A DNA stretch of 32,698 nucleotides from SZUA-287 sp036397975 (GTDB taxonomy: Bacteria > Bacteroidota > Ignavibacteria > UBA10030 > UBA6906), in contig DASWHW010000005.1 of NCBI GenBank assembly GCA_036397975.1, positions 1 to 32,698 of the forward strand, given 5' to 3'. Shown here one piece after another: positions 15,898 to 25,265 of the stretch. The notes beneath the pieces were generated by a model. The model ran no database searches, was not told the origin of the DNA, and was given only the letters and a program-made list of their open reading frames with translations. The first letter of the stretch is position 1. Every line of letters begins with the position of its first letter. Position numbers and translations under genes: made by a program.

Positions 15898-18800
15898 TCA
15901 CCAAAAAATTCCCTGGATCAAAGATGAGGACGATGCCCAGCTTCGCAGCTGGGAAGAGTTCTATCGCAATCGATGGCAGCATGACAAAGTCGTCCGTAGT
16001 ACCCACGGAGTCAACTGCACGGGAAGCTGCACCTGGATGATCCATGTGAAAGACGGCATCGTGACATGGGAAATGCAAGGGCTTGACTATCCGATGCTCG
16101 AACATGGATTGCCCCCCTACGAGCCACGGGGTTGCCAACGAGGGATTTCGTTTTCATGGTATCTCTACAGTCCGTTACGTGTAAAGTACCCGTATATTCG
16201 CGGCGCCTTGCTCGATCTCTGGCGGAAAGCACGGGCTGAACACGAGGATCCCGTGGAGGCATGGCGCTCTCTTGTCGAAAACCCGGAATCGCGCGCCCGC
16301 TGGCAAAGAGCACGTGGCAAAGGTGGTTTCCGACGGGCAAGCTGGGATGAAGCGCTGGAGATCGCGGCAGCGGCAAATGTTCACACCATCAAGGAACATG
16401 GCCCTGACCGAATCGCAGGGTTCTCTCCTATTCCAGCGATGTCCATGGTGAGCTATGCATCTGGTGCACGATTGATGCAGTTGCTCGGTGGAATTTCCCT
16501 CTCCTTCTATGATTGGTATTGTGATCTCCCCCCTGCTTCCCCCGAGACATGGGGCGAACAAACAGATGTGCAGGAATCGGCCGACTGGTACAACGCAAAG
16601 CTCTTGGCCGTCATGGGATCGAACTTGAATATGACACGCACGCCTGATTGCCACTTCGCCGCCGAAGCGAGGCACAACGGTACAAAGATGTACGTCTTCT
16701 CCCCGGATTTCAGTCAGGTCGCCAAATATGCAGATCAGTGGGTCTCGATCAATGCGGGCCAGGATGGTGCATGGTGGATGGCCGTCAACCACGTCCTCCT
16801 CAAGGAGTTTCACCACGAACAACAAGTACCATATTTCATCGACTACACAAAAAAATACACTGACGCGCCTTATCTCGTCGAGCTGAAGGAAGAAAGCGGC
16901 GTCTATGAAGCCGGTCAAATGCTGCGGGCCAACAGAATCACCAAATACTCGGACGCAGAGAATGGTGAATGGAAATTCCTCATGTGGGATGAAAAGACCA
17001 AGAGTCCGAAAATGCCGCTGGGCAGTTCCGGTTTTCGATGGGGTCAGGAAAAAGGAAAATGGAATCTCCTGTTGAAAGATGGAGTCGACCAGACCGATAT
17101 CAGTCCGCAACTCACCTTTCTCAAGGGTGCTGAGAAGACGGTGCCGATTCGTTTCGATAATTTTGGAGAAGCATCAAGTCATACGCGTCACGTACCGGTT
17201 AAGATTCTTGTCGGTCATGACGGCAAAGAGATTGCGGTCACGACTGTCTATGATCTTCTCATGGCTCAATACGGGGTCCCCCGCGGCCTGAAAGGTGATT
17301 ACCCTGTTGACTACGATAGCGAAGACAAGCCGTATACCCCCGCATGGTCGGAAAAGTACACCGGCATTGCGCGCAAAGATCTTCTCCAGTTCGCCCGTGA
17401 GTGGGGGAGCACCGCGCTCCATACGAATGGCAAATGCACGATCATCATTGGCGCCGGAATCAACCACTGGTACCACGGCAACCTCATGTACCGGGCCGGC
17501 ATTCACGCGTTGATGTTCTGCGGGTGTGTCGGTGTGAACGGGGGCGGACTCGCACACTACGTCGGCCAGGAAAAATTAGCGCCGGGTGAGCCGTGGGGTG
17601 CGATTGCTTTCGCAAAAGACTGGTATGGGCCTTCGCGTCAACAGAATGCACCGAGCTGGCATTACGTGCACACCGATCAGTGGCGCTATGAAAAAGAGTT
17701 CACCGATTATCATACAGTCCCGATGAGGCAGGAAGAAGGCTCCCTTGCACAAGGCCATACGATGGATGTGCAGGTAAAAGCTGTCCGTAACGGTTGGCTC
17801 CCCTTCTATCCTCAATTCAACGAGAACAGCCTTCGCCTCGTGCAGGATATGGAAGCGAAAGGGAAAAAGACTGGAGAGGAGATCATCAAGGAGACCGTGC
17901 GGCGCCTCAAATCACGGGACCTGAAGTTTTCTGTTGAAGACCCTGACGCCCCGGAAAACTGGCCACGCGTGTGGTATATCTGGCGCGGTAACGCTCTGAT
18001 GGCAAGCAGCAAAGGTCATGAATATTTTCTCCGTCATTATCTTGGGACTCATGACAACGCCATTGCCGAGGACATGGCCAAGGAGTCTGTCAAAGAAGTA
18101 GTCTGGCATGATAAAGTGCCTCATGGAAAGATGGATCTTGTAGTTGATCTGAATTTCCGCATGGACACTTCAGCCCTATATTCTGATATCGTCCTGCCGG
18201 CGGCAACCTGGTACGAGAAGTCGGACCTGAATTCCACTGACATGCATAGCTTCATTCACCCGCTCTCGGCGGCTGTGCCCCCTTGTTGGGAGTCGAAGAG
18301 CGATTGGGACATTTTTAAAGCGATCGCCAAGAAGTTCTCAGAGTTAGCCGAGCTGCATTTCCCGACGCCAGTAAGAGATCTCGTGACGACGCCGCTAGCT
18401 CATGATTCAGCCGCGGAAATCGCCCAACCGGCAATCAAGGATTGGATCAACGGCGAAGTCGATGCAATTCCCGGAAAGACGATGCCTCAGCTATCGATTG
18501 TAATGCGCGACTACAAGAATGTGTACAACCAATACGTCTCACTCGGACCCCTCGTCCGACAAAACGGCCTCGGTGCACACGGCACCAAGTACTCCATCGA
18601 CGACTTCTACGATCAAATGCTCATCACCGGTCCGACAGTGAACTTCGATGGCGTGAGGTATCCTTCGCTCGAGAAAGATGTGCATGTCTGTGACGCTATC
18701 CTCCACCTTGCGACAGTGACGAACGGAGAGCTCGCCTATCGATCCTACAAGAACATGGAGGAAAAAGTCGGACTTCCATTAGTACACCTGGCGGAAAAAA

Positions 18801-19534
18801 ACCGCGGGCGGCGACTCAGTTATCGTGACTTGCAGGGACAACCCTTCCGTCTTCTGAACAGTCCGATGTGGTCTGGGCTAACGGAAAACGGCCGGGCGTA
18901 TTCACCGTTCACCTATAACGTCGAAGCCAACGTCCCATGGCGCACATTGACTGGACGACAACATTTTTATCTGGATCATCCGGCGTACATTCAGTTTGGG
19001 GAGCACCTTCCGACCTATAAACCAAAACCTGGGGCGACAGAGTACGCCGATCTCCGTTTTTCAACCAACGGAGGAAAGACGAAGATGCTGAATTTTCTCA
19101 CCCCTCATGGCAAGTGGCATATTCACTCGACGTTTGGTGACAATCAACGCATGACCACTCTCTCTCGCGGAGTGGAACCGTTCTGGATCAATGACAAGGA
19201 CGCCGCGGATCTTGGTGTCAATGACAACGATTGGGTAGAGGTGTACAACGATCACGGCGTTGTCGTCACGCGTGCTGCCGTGAGCGCCCGGATTCCTCGG
19301 GGAATCTGCATCATCTATCATTCTCCGGAGAGAACCTATTCAGTACCAAAATCACCGATGCGGAATAATCGCCGTGCAGGTGGCCACAACAGTCTCACAC
19401 GGACACGACTAAAACCCAATCTCATGATAGGCGGTTACGGTCAGTTCACCTATCATTTCAACTATTGGGGACCAACTGGTTCTAATCGCGATACGCAGAT
19501 TCTGGTGCGAAAACTTCCCGAGCTTATCTGGTAG
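15890..19534 (+). CDS. narG: Respiratory nitrate reductase alpha subunit NarG
   Basis: A full-length (1214 aa) catalytic subunit holding Mo-bisMGD and the FS0 iron-sulfur cluster; it reduces nitrate to nitrite. The FS0 ligands are His39, Cys43, Cys47 and Cys82 (THGVNCTGSC, then EPRGCQRG), the His ligand being diagnostic of NarG. The Mo-site region with GEQTDVQESADWYNAK follows, preceded by GFSPIPAMSMVSYASGAR. Similarity to E. coli NarG runs to the end (MIGGYGQF, GSNRDTQILVRK). The N terminus has no twin-arginine signal, so the active site should face the cytoplasm, which fits the presence of two nitrate transporters. It overlaps narC by eight bases and is followed eleven bases later by narH. 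Confidence 0.97.
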   Translation: MSDHQKIPWIKDEDDAQLRSWEEFYRNRWQHDKVVRSTHGVNCTGSCTWMIHVKDGIVTWEMQGLDYPMLEHGLPPYEPRGCQRGISFSWYLYSPLRVKYPYIRGALLDLWRKARAEHEDPVEAWRSLVENPESRARWQRARGKGGFRRASWDEALEIAAAANVHTIKEHGPDRIAGFSPIPAMSMVSYASGARLMQLLGGISLSFYDWYCDLPPASPETWGEQTDVQESADWYNAKLLAVMGSNLNMTRTPDCHFAAEARHNGTKMYVFSPDFSQVAKYADQWVSINAGQDGAWWMAVNHVLLKEFHHEQQVPYFIDYTKKYTDAPYLVELKEESGVYEAGQMLRANRITKYSDAENGEWKFLMWDEKTKSPKMPLGSSGFRWGQEKGKWNLLLKDGVDQTDISPQLTFLKGAEKTVPIRFDNFGEASSHTRHVPVKILVGHDGKEIAVTTVYDLLMAQYGVPRGLKGDYPVDYDSEDKPYTPAWSEKYTGIARKDLLQFAREWGSTALHTNGKCTIIIGAGINHWYHGNLMYRAGIHALMFCGCVGVNGGGLAHYVGQEKLAPGEPWGAIAFAKDWYGPSRQQNAPSWHYVHTDQWRYEKEFTDYHTVPMRQEEGSLAQGHTMDVQVKAVRNGWLPFYPQFNENSLRLVQDMEAKGKKTGEEIIKETVRRLKSRDLKFSVEDPDAPENWPRVWYIWRGNALMASSKGHEYFLRHYLGTHDNAIAEDMAKESVKEVVWHDKVPHGKMDLVVDLNFRMDTSALYSDIVLPAATWYEKSDLNSTDMHSFIHPLSAAVPPCWESKSDWDIFKAIAKKFSELAELHFPTPVRDLVTTPLAHDSAAEIAQPAIKDWINGEVDAIPGKTMPQLSIVMRDYKNVYNQYVSLGPLVRQNGLGAHGTKYSIDDFYDQMLITGPTVNFDGVRYPSLEKDVHVCDAILHLATVTNGELAYRSYKNMEEKVGLPLVHLAEKNRGRRLSYRDLQGQPFRLLNSPMWSGLTENGRAYSPFTYNVEANVPWRTLTGRQHFYLDHPAYIQFGEHLPTYKPKPGATEYADLRFSTNGGKTKMLNFLTPHGKWHIHSTFGDNQRMTTLSRGVEPFWINDKDAADLGVNDNDWVEVYNDHGVVVTRAAVSARIPRGICIIYHSPERTYSVPKSPMRNNRRAGGHNSLTRTRLKPNLMIGGYGQFTYHFNYWGPTGSNRDTQILVRKLPELIW

Positions 19535-19545
19535 GAGGACACACA

Positions 19546-21036
19546 ATGAATGTACGATCACAAATATCGATGGTCTTCCACCTGGATAAATGCATCGGGT
19601 GCCATACGTGCAGCATCGCGTGCAAGAACATCTGGACGGACCGCAAAGGCACGGAGTATATGTGGTGGAACAACGTGGAGACGAAGCCGGGTACCGGATT
19701 TCCAACCAAATGGGAGGACCAGGAAAAATACCGTGGTGGCTGGGAGCTCAAGGATGGGAAGCTGCAACTGAAATCAACCAGCAAGGCGAAAACCATTACC
19801 AACATTTTCCACAATCCATCCATGCCGAGCATGGATGATTACTACGAACCGTGGACATATAAATACGATGAGTTGCTCAATGCTCCTGAGGGTTCTGACC
19901 AACCGACGGCCCGCCCGATCTCTATGGTCACAGGAGAATATATCAATGTCGAAGCGGGCCCGAACTGGGACGATGATCTGGGTGGTTCTCCTATCTACGC
20001 GGAAAACGACCCGAACTTGCAGGGGCTCACCGAAGAACAGCGAATGCAGCTTTCGGCTATCGAGCGCCTCGTCTTCTTCTATTTTCCCCGTATCTGCAAT
20101 CATTGCCTGAACCCGAGCTGTGTCGCTGCATGTCCGTCAGGAGCGCTCTATAAACGGGGTGAAGATGGAATTGTGTTGATCGATCAGAAGCGATGCCGGG
20201 GCTGGAGAGCTTGCGTCGCAGCGTGCCCGTACAAAAAAACTTTTTACAATTGGTCGACCGGAAAATCGGAGAAATGCATTCTCTGCTACCCTCGGTTGGA
20301 AACCGGACAAGCGCCTGCGTGTTTTCATTCCTGCGTCGGCCGCATTCGGTATCTCGGAGTTCTTTTGTACGACGCTGATCGAATTGAGGAAGTTGCAAAA
20401 CTGCCCGATGATCAGCTTATCGATGGCCATCGCTCGATCGTTCTCAATCCTCATGATCCGAACGTCATTGCAGCGGCACGGCAAAATGGAATTCATGATT
20501 CGGTCATCGAGTCGGCGCAGGCCTCCCCGGTGTACAAGTTTGTCAAGGAGTGGAAGATCGCTCTTCCTCCACACATTGAATTCCGGACAATGCCAATGCT
20601 CTACTACGTGCCGCCGATGTCTCCTGTCATGGCAAACCGCAACGACGATACGGTCAGCAGCGTGTCGGATGAGTTCTTTCATGATATCGAGCAGGCGCGG
20701 GTGCCAATGCAGTTCCTTGCCAACCTTTTCGGTGCGGGCCATCAGGGGAAGGTGATGTACGCACTGAAAAAGCAAAAGGCCGTGCGCACCTATCGCCGTT
20801 CGGTGACCGTCGGTGACATCAAGATGGACGTCGCCGAACGAATGCTGCGTGAGGCCGACTGCACCGTCGAACAGGCAGAAGCAATTTATCAGCTTACCTC
20901 CCTCTGTACGTTCGAAGACAGGTTCGTTATTCCACCGATGCATCGGGAAGAGGCCATCGAAATGATGCGCGATCCGGCTGAACACAAAGCATCGGTTGGC
21001 TTCGGCTTTACGGAATCACCCGAACGAGGTCTGTGA
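19546..21036 (+). CDS. narH: Respiratory nitrate reductase beta subunit NarH
   Basis: The electron-transfer subunit of 496 residues, which carries three [4Fe-4S] clusters and one [3Fe-4S] cluster from the NarI haems to NarG. The first Cys group is at 16, 19, 22 and 26 (CIGCHTCSIAC). The remaining groups fall between about 184 and 263: CNHCLNPSCVAAC, CRGWRACVAAC, CILC and the final SCVGRIRYLG. The Trp in CRGWRAC replaces the second cysteine and marks the [3Fe-4S] site as in E. coli NarH. A GGAGG lies seven bases before the ATG. A long C-terminal part (about 330-490) has the MPMLYYVPPMSPV segment seen in NarH. The stop overlaps the narJ start by one base. Confidence 0.97.
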   Translation: MNVRSQISMVFHLDKCIGCHTCSIACKNIWTDRKGTEYMWWNNVETKPGTGFPTKWEDQEKYRGGWELKDGKLQLKSTSKAKTITNIFHNPSMPSMDDYYEPWTYKYDELLNAPEGSDQPTARPISMVTGEYINVEAGPNWDDDLGGSPIYAENDPNLQGLTEEQRMQLSAIERLVFFYFPRICNHCLNPSCVAACPSGALYKRGEDGIVLIDQKRCRGWRACVAACPYKKTFYNWSTGKSEKCILCYPRLETGQAPACFHSCVGRIRYLGVLLYDADRIEEVAKLPDDQLIDGHRSIVLNPHDPNVIAAARQNGIHDSVIESAQASPVYKFVKEWKIALPPHIEFRTMPMLYYVPPMSPVMANRNDDTVSSVSDEFFHDIEQARVPMQFLANLFGAGHQGKVMYALKKQKAVRTYRRSVTVGDIKMDVAERMLREADCTVEQAEAIYQLTSLCTFEDRFVIPPMHREEAIEMMRDPAEHKASVGFGFTESPERGL

Positions 21037-21575
21037 TGAAGGAGTATGCTGAAGCGTTTGAAGCCCTGTCAAGGCTGCTTGTGTACCCTTCCGGGGATCA
21101 CGATGAACGATTGGGCCGATGCAGCAAGGCTATCGCTGCACTCAATGACATCCCCGCGGAGATCGCGAAGAAGATCCAGGAATTTGCCATTGCGACAAGA
21201 AATCTCACCACCGCTCAACTCGAAGAGCTCTATACCAGGACATTTGATATTAATCCAATCAGCAGCCTCGAGGTTGGATGGCATCTCTATGGCGAGACAT
21301 ATGAACGCGGCGCGTTTCTCGTATCCATGCGCAGTCTGCTGTACCGGTTGCACATTGAGGAGTCCACTGAACTTCCTGATCACCTCTCTCATGTCCTCCA
21401 GGCGCTCGCAAGAATGGATCCCCTTGAGGGAAGCAGTTTTATCTCGACGAATGTCTTGAAAGCTCTCGACAAGATGATCGCCGGATTTTCCGAGGATTCA
21501 AGTCCCTACGAAAACATCCTCTCCGCTCTCAAGGAACTACTGTCGCATTATGCATCATCATATGCAGGAGTATAA
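21036..21575 (+). CDS. narJ: Nitrate reductase assembly chaperone NarJ
   Basis: A 179-residue all-helical protein of the NarJ/TorD family, the dedicated chaperone that binds apo-NarG and controls molybdenum cofactor insertion and attachment to NarI; it is not part of the final enzyme. The family pattern is visible: SRLLVYP near the N terminus, LEELYTRTFDINP, the GWHLYGETYERGAFLV block and ELPDHLSHVLQALARM. The ATG at 21036 is preferred over the GTG at 21033: it shares one base with the narH TGA (TGATG) and has GAGG about six bases upstream. It is followed by narI after two bases. Position between narH and narI is the usual one. Confidence 0.93.
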   Translation: MKEYAEAFEALSRLLVYPSGDHDERLGRCSKAIAALNDIPAEIAKKIQEFAIATRNLTTAQLEELYTRTFDINPISSLEVGWHLYGETYERGAFLVSMRSLLYRLHIEESTELPDHLSHVLQALARMDPLEGSSFISTNVLKALDKMIAGFSEDSSPYENILSALKELLSHYASSYAGV

Positions 21576-21577
21576 CA

Positions 21578-22285
21578 ATGATTAGCACAGGACCATTTTT
21601 CCTTGATCAGATTTTCTTCATTGTGTTCCCGTACGTCGCGGTCATCATCTTTCTCCTTGTCTCGATCCGCCGGTACCGTACCGAAGCGTTTACCTTCTCA
21701 TCGCTGTCGTCACAGTTTCTTGAAAACCAGCACCATTTCTGGGGATTGGTTCCATTTCATTTCGGGATTATCACGGTTCTTGCCGGTCATTTGATCGCAT
21801 TCCTGATTCCGCGCGAAGTACTCACGTGGAATAGCCATCCGCTGCGGCTCTATATCCTTGAAGGGAGCGCATTCATAGCGGCACTACTCACGATGGTGGG
21901 ACTCGTCTCGATTATCACCCGGCGCTTGACTGACCCGAAGGTGAAAAAAGTCACCAGCTGGGCTGACTGGATTGTGTTTGCCAGTTTTGTCATTCAGATC
22001 CTGAGTGGGCTGTACGTTGCTGTGTTCCACAGCTGGGGATCATCCTGGTTTGCCTCGCTTGCAACTCCTTATCTGTGGTCCCTGGTGACGCTCAATCCGG
22101 ATATCAAGTTTGTCACGGCGATGCCATGGATGGTGAAACTTCACATCGTCAGCGCGTGGCTCATGATCGCCTTCGCACCATTCACCCGACTTGTTCATAT
22201 TCTGGTTGTTCCGAATCCATACCTCTGGCGCAAACCACAGGTGGTTCGCTGGTATGCTGCGTGGAAATCCTTGCGCAAAGTTTGA
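21578..22285 (+). CDS. narI: Respiratory nitrate reductase gamma subunit NarI (cytochrome b)
   Basis: The 235-residue membrane subunit that oxidises quinol on the periplasmic side and passes electrons through two b haems to NarH. Five hydrophobic helices are visible. The haem ligands line up with E. coli NarI His56, His66, His187 and His205: here His61 and His71 in FHFGIITVLAGH, and His189 and His207 in KLHIVSAW and RLVHILVV. It starts two bases after narJ with AGGAG eight bases upstream. There are 45 bases between it and the first narK with no terminator-like hairpin. Confidence 0.96.
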   Translation: MISTGPFFLDQIFFIVFPYVAVIIFLLVSIRRYRTEAFTFSSLSSQFLENQHHFWGLVPFHFGIITVLAGHLIAFLIPREVLTWNSHPLRLYILEGSAFIAALLTMVGLVSIITRRLTDPKVKKVTSWADWIVFASFVIQILSGLYVAVFHSWGSSWFASLATPYLWSLVTLNPDIKFVTAMPWMVKLHIVSAWLMIAFAPFTRLVHILVVPNPYLWRKPQVVRWYAAWKSLRKV

Positions 22286-22330
22286 TCGATCCATGTCGAT
22301 AATGTCCATAATTGACCAGGCTTATATCCA

Positions 22331-23890
22331 ATGACCGAAGATAAAAGAGCTCCGATCGTTCTCACCATGAACACGCTTGCGTTCACGGTCTGCTTTGCTG
22401 TGTGGACGATGAACGGCGTGCTCGTCACTTTCCTCGTCGAACGAGGTGTCTTCCATTGGGACAAAGCGCAGATTGGGTGGCTGATCGGAATTCCAGTTCT
22501 CACCGGATCGTTGATGCGTCTTCCTCTCGGTGTCCTCACTGATAAGTATGGCGGCCGATTAGTCTTTACCCTGCTTCTTCTTTTCTCTGCGATTCCAACA
22601 TTTCTTCTGGGTTACGCGAACACCTATGAACACTTTCTCTGGGGGAGCCTGGGATTCGGCCTTTCAGGATCCTCGTTCGCTGTTGGTATTGCGTTCACAT
22701 CGCTCTGGTTCAAGAAAGAACGTCAGGGAACGGCGCTGGGAATTTTCGGGGCCGGCAACGCAGGATCAGCAATCACCAGTATCGGTGCGCCGTGGCTTTT
22801 ACTTTCCCTGACCAACAGCGGCGAGAATTTGGATGCATGGCGTATGCTGCCCCAGATCTATGCCGGGGCTCTTGTTGTCATGGCAGTGTTCTTTTTCATT
22901 TTCACGAGTTCGAAGAAAGTCGAACACGGAAAAGAGATGACTCTGAAGCAACGCCTGGAGCCTCTCAAGTACATGCGAGTCTGGCGCTTCGGGATGTATT
23001 ACTTCGTCGTGTTCGGCGGGTTTGTCGCGCTTGCCCAATGGCTCATCCCCTATTACGTCAGTGCATACGGGATGACGATCGCTCTTGCGGGATTGATGGC
23101 CAGTATTTTCAGTTTTCCATCCGGGGTTATTCGCGCTCTCGGTGGGTGGCTCTCGGACAAATATGGTGCCCGCGCGGTGATGTACTGGGTGCTCGGGCTC
23201 TGCCTCGTCTGCTTCATCCTCCTTTGTGTTCCACGCATGGATATCGAGTCGCCGGGACAAGGTGTTATGGCGGACAAAGGAGGCGAAGTCACGGACGTCA
23301 CTCCCGACGCAATCGTCGTCTCAGGACACAAGTACGAATTGTTGACGAAGCCGGAAATAAGACCACGTATGATGGATGAGAGAACACTCGTGTGGCCCAC
23401 ATTCACTTTCTGGCAAGAGCCCGCGGTGAGTGTCGGTGAAACTGTTGGCAAAAAACATCTTCTCGCACGAGGAGTGACGCATATTTATTTCCAGGCGAAC
23501 GTCTGGATTTTCACCGCACTCGTTTTCTTGGTCGGGATTATGATGGGCATCGGGAAGGCAGGAGTCTATAAGTTCATCCCTGAGTATTATCCGAACGAAG
23601 TTGGCGTGGTGGGAGGAATTGTTGGAGTCATCGGAGGACTCGGTGGATTTGTCTGCCCGATCATCTTTGGCTATTTGCTCAAAGCTACGGGTATCTGGAC
23701 AACCGCGTGGATGTTCTTCTTCGTCATCACGTTTGCCAGTCATTTGTGGCTGCACATGACGGTCCGAAGGATGATGAGAGAGCAAGCTCCCATTCTTTCA
23801 CGCCAGATCGAGGACAAACGGCCTCTCGAAGAGATGGCTGGCGAAGTTCCTTTGCATGCCTTGCATCCCACCATCAAGAAAGGTTCTTAA
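22331..23890 (+). CDS. narK: NarK-type nitrate/nitrite transporter with a periplasmic insert
   Basis: A 519-residue major facilitator protein of the NarK/NasA family. The two substrate-binding arginines have clear counterparts: Arg63 in SLMRLPLGVLTDKYGGR and about Arg267 in GVIRALGGWLSDKYGAR, each followed by the MFS loop motif. A Gly-rich nitrate signature is present (IFGAGNAGSAITSIGAP). The unusual part is an extra soluble stretch at about residues 303-386 between the ninth and tenth helices, which should be periplasmic. It contains VTDVTPDAIVVSG and PAVSVGETVGKKHLLARG, resembling the strands of a barrel-sandwich (lipoyl-like) fold. It may exchange nitrate for nitrite or import nitrate with protons. 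Its stop directly abuts the next transporter's ATG. Confidence 0.93.
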   Translation: MTEDKRAPIVLTMNTLAFTVCFAVWTMNGVLVTFLVERGVFHWDKAQIGWLIGIPVLTGSLMRLPLGVLTDKYGGRLVFTLLLLFSAIPTFLLGYANTYEHFLWGSLGFGLSGSSFAVGIAFTSLWFKKERQGTALGIFGAGNAGSAITSIGAPWLLLSLTNSGENLDAWRMLPQIYAGALVVMAVFFFIFTSSKKVEHGKEMTLKQRLEPLKYMRVWRFGMYYFVVFGGFVALAQWLIPYYVSAYGMTIALAGLMASIFSFPSGVIRALGGWLSDKYGARAVMYWVLGLCLVCFILLCVPRMDIESPGQGVMADKGGEVTDVTPDAIVVSGHKYELLTKPEIRPRMMDERTLVWPTFTFWQEPAVSVGETVGKKHLLARGVTHIYFQANVWIFTALVFLVGIMMGIGKAGVYKFIPEYYPNEVGVVGGIVGVIGGLGGFVCPIIFGYLLKATGIWTTAWMFFFVITFASHLWLHMTVRRMMREQAPILSRQIEDKRPLEEMAGEVPLHALHPTIKKGS

Positions 23891-25225
23891 ATGAAAACCC
23901 CATCGGGCGCATGGCTGGAAGCCTGGACTCCGGAAGATAGTACCTTCTGGCAGCAAACCGGCAGTAAAATCGCGTGGCGGACGTTGACGATTACGACGAT
24001 CTCTCTGGTCCTGTCGTTCGCCACCTGGTTCATGATCAGTGCCATCGTCGTCCGATTGCCGCAGATTGGTTTCAAGTTCGATACGATGCAATTGTTCTGG
24101 TTGGCGGCAATGCCTGGCCTCGCCGGAGGGACATTGAGGATCGTCCACACCTTCCTTATCCCGATTTTCGGAACACGATCCGTTATTACATTTTCAACTC
24201 TTCTGAAGTTGATCCCTTGCATCGGAATTGGTCTTGCCGTGATGAATCCCGATACCCCCTTCTGGATCTTCATGCTCCTTGCCTTTTCGGCCGGATTCGG
24301 TGGTGGAGATTTTTCGTCGTACATGCCAAGCACAAGTGTCTTCTTTCCCAAACGTCTTCAGGGGACTGCGCTTGGCATCCAGGCAGGTATCGGGAATTTT
24401 GGTGTTAGTCTCACGCAATTCGTAACGCCGTGGATAATCGGAATTGCCGCGTTTGGTGCATCACAGACCCTTGTGAAAGGGGGCGTCACATCCTCCGTCT
24501 GGCTTCAGAATGCTGCGTTCTGGTATGTTCCGCTTTTGGTCATCATGGGAATCGTAGGATGGTTGTATTTGAGAAGTGTTCCGGTTCGGGCGTCATTCCG
24601 CGAACAGCTGGATATCTTCAAGAACAAGCACACGTGGTTTTGTACGGTCACGTATGTAATGACCTTCGGTTCCTTTGCCGGATTTGCGGCTGCTTTTCCG
24701 CTCCTTATTAAGACTCTCTATGGCAGCTTTCCCGATGCACCTGATCCGTTAACCTATGCCTTCCTTGGTCCGCTTGTGGGATCGCTTTCGCGGGTCGCCG
24801 CCGGCCCCTTCGCCGACAAGTACGGCGGGGGCATCATTACACATCTTGTTGGTCTGGGGCTGATTGTTTCCGTTGCATTTATGTCGTTCGCAGGTTTGCT
24901 CGCACCAACATCATTGGATCAGTTTCCACTGTTTGTCGGGGTCATGTTGTTCATATTTCTTCTGACAGGCATCGGGAATGCCTCCACGTTCAGGCAATTC
25001 CCTATTATCTTCTCCCATTCTGCCAGACAGGGAGCGGGAGTGATCGGTTGGACGGCTGCGATCGCGGCATACGGGCCTTTTATTTTTGCAACTCTGATCG
25101 GTACGATGATCACCAGTTACGGATCACCAATCCTATTTTTTATCGGCATCGGCGTGTACTACGTAATTGCCACCGGCATCAATTGGTGGTACTACACTCG
25201 AAAAGGTTGCGAGAAGCCGAGCTGA
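23891..25225 (+). CDS. narK: Second NarK-type nitrate/nitrite transporter
   Basis: A 444-residue MFS protein of the NarK family, shorter than its neighbour and without the periplasmic insert. Twelve helices can be traced. Conserved arginines lie at Arg83 (GGTLRIVHTF) and about Arg301 (GSLSRVAAGPFADKYGG). The Gly-rich signature GFGGGDFSSYMPSTSVFFPKR and later GIGNFGVSLTQFV match nitrate/nitrite porters, closest in feel to the NarK2 antiporter branch. The ATG immediately follows the previous stop, with AAAGG eight bases upstream. Tandem narK genes of two types, one symporter and one exchanger, are known in several nitrate respirers. The assignment of which is which here is not possible from sequence alone. 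Confidence 0.93.
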   Translation: MKTPSGAWLEAWTPEDSTFWQQTGSKIAWRTLTITTISLVLSFATWFMISAIVVRLPQIGFKFDTMQLFWLAAMPGLAGGTLRIVHTFLIPIFGTRSVITFSTLLKLIPCIGIGLAVMNPDTPFWIFMLLAFSAGFGGGDFSSYMPSTSVFFPKRLQGTALGIQAGIGNFGVSLTQFVTPWIIGIAAFGASQTLVKGGVTSSVWLQNAAFWYVPLLVIMGIVGWLYLRSVPVRASFREQLDIFKNKHTWFCTVTYVMTFGSFAGFAAAFPLLIKTLYGSFPDAPDPLTYAFLGPLVGSLSRVAAGPFADKYGGGIITHLVGLGLIVSVAFMSFAGLLAPTSLDQFPLFVGVMLFIFLLTGIGNASTFRQFPIIFSHSARQGAGVIGWTAAIAAYGPFIFATLIGTMITSYGSPILFFIGIGVYYVIATGINWWYYTRKGCEKPS

Positions 25226-25265
25226 GGATGAGCATTTCATAGTTTGATGGAGCAATGATGCAGCA

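Noticed and set aside
16175..17110. 311-codon open frame on the minus strand
   Set aside because: It is antisense to the conserved first third of narG and shows no domain; an artefact of codon use.
20137..20985. 282-codon open frame on the minus strand
   Set aside because: It lies wholly inside narH, whose product is conserved and carries all cluster cysteines; the antisense translation is Arg/His-rich and matches no family.
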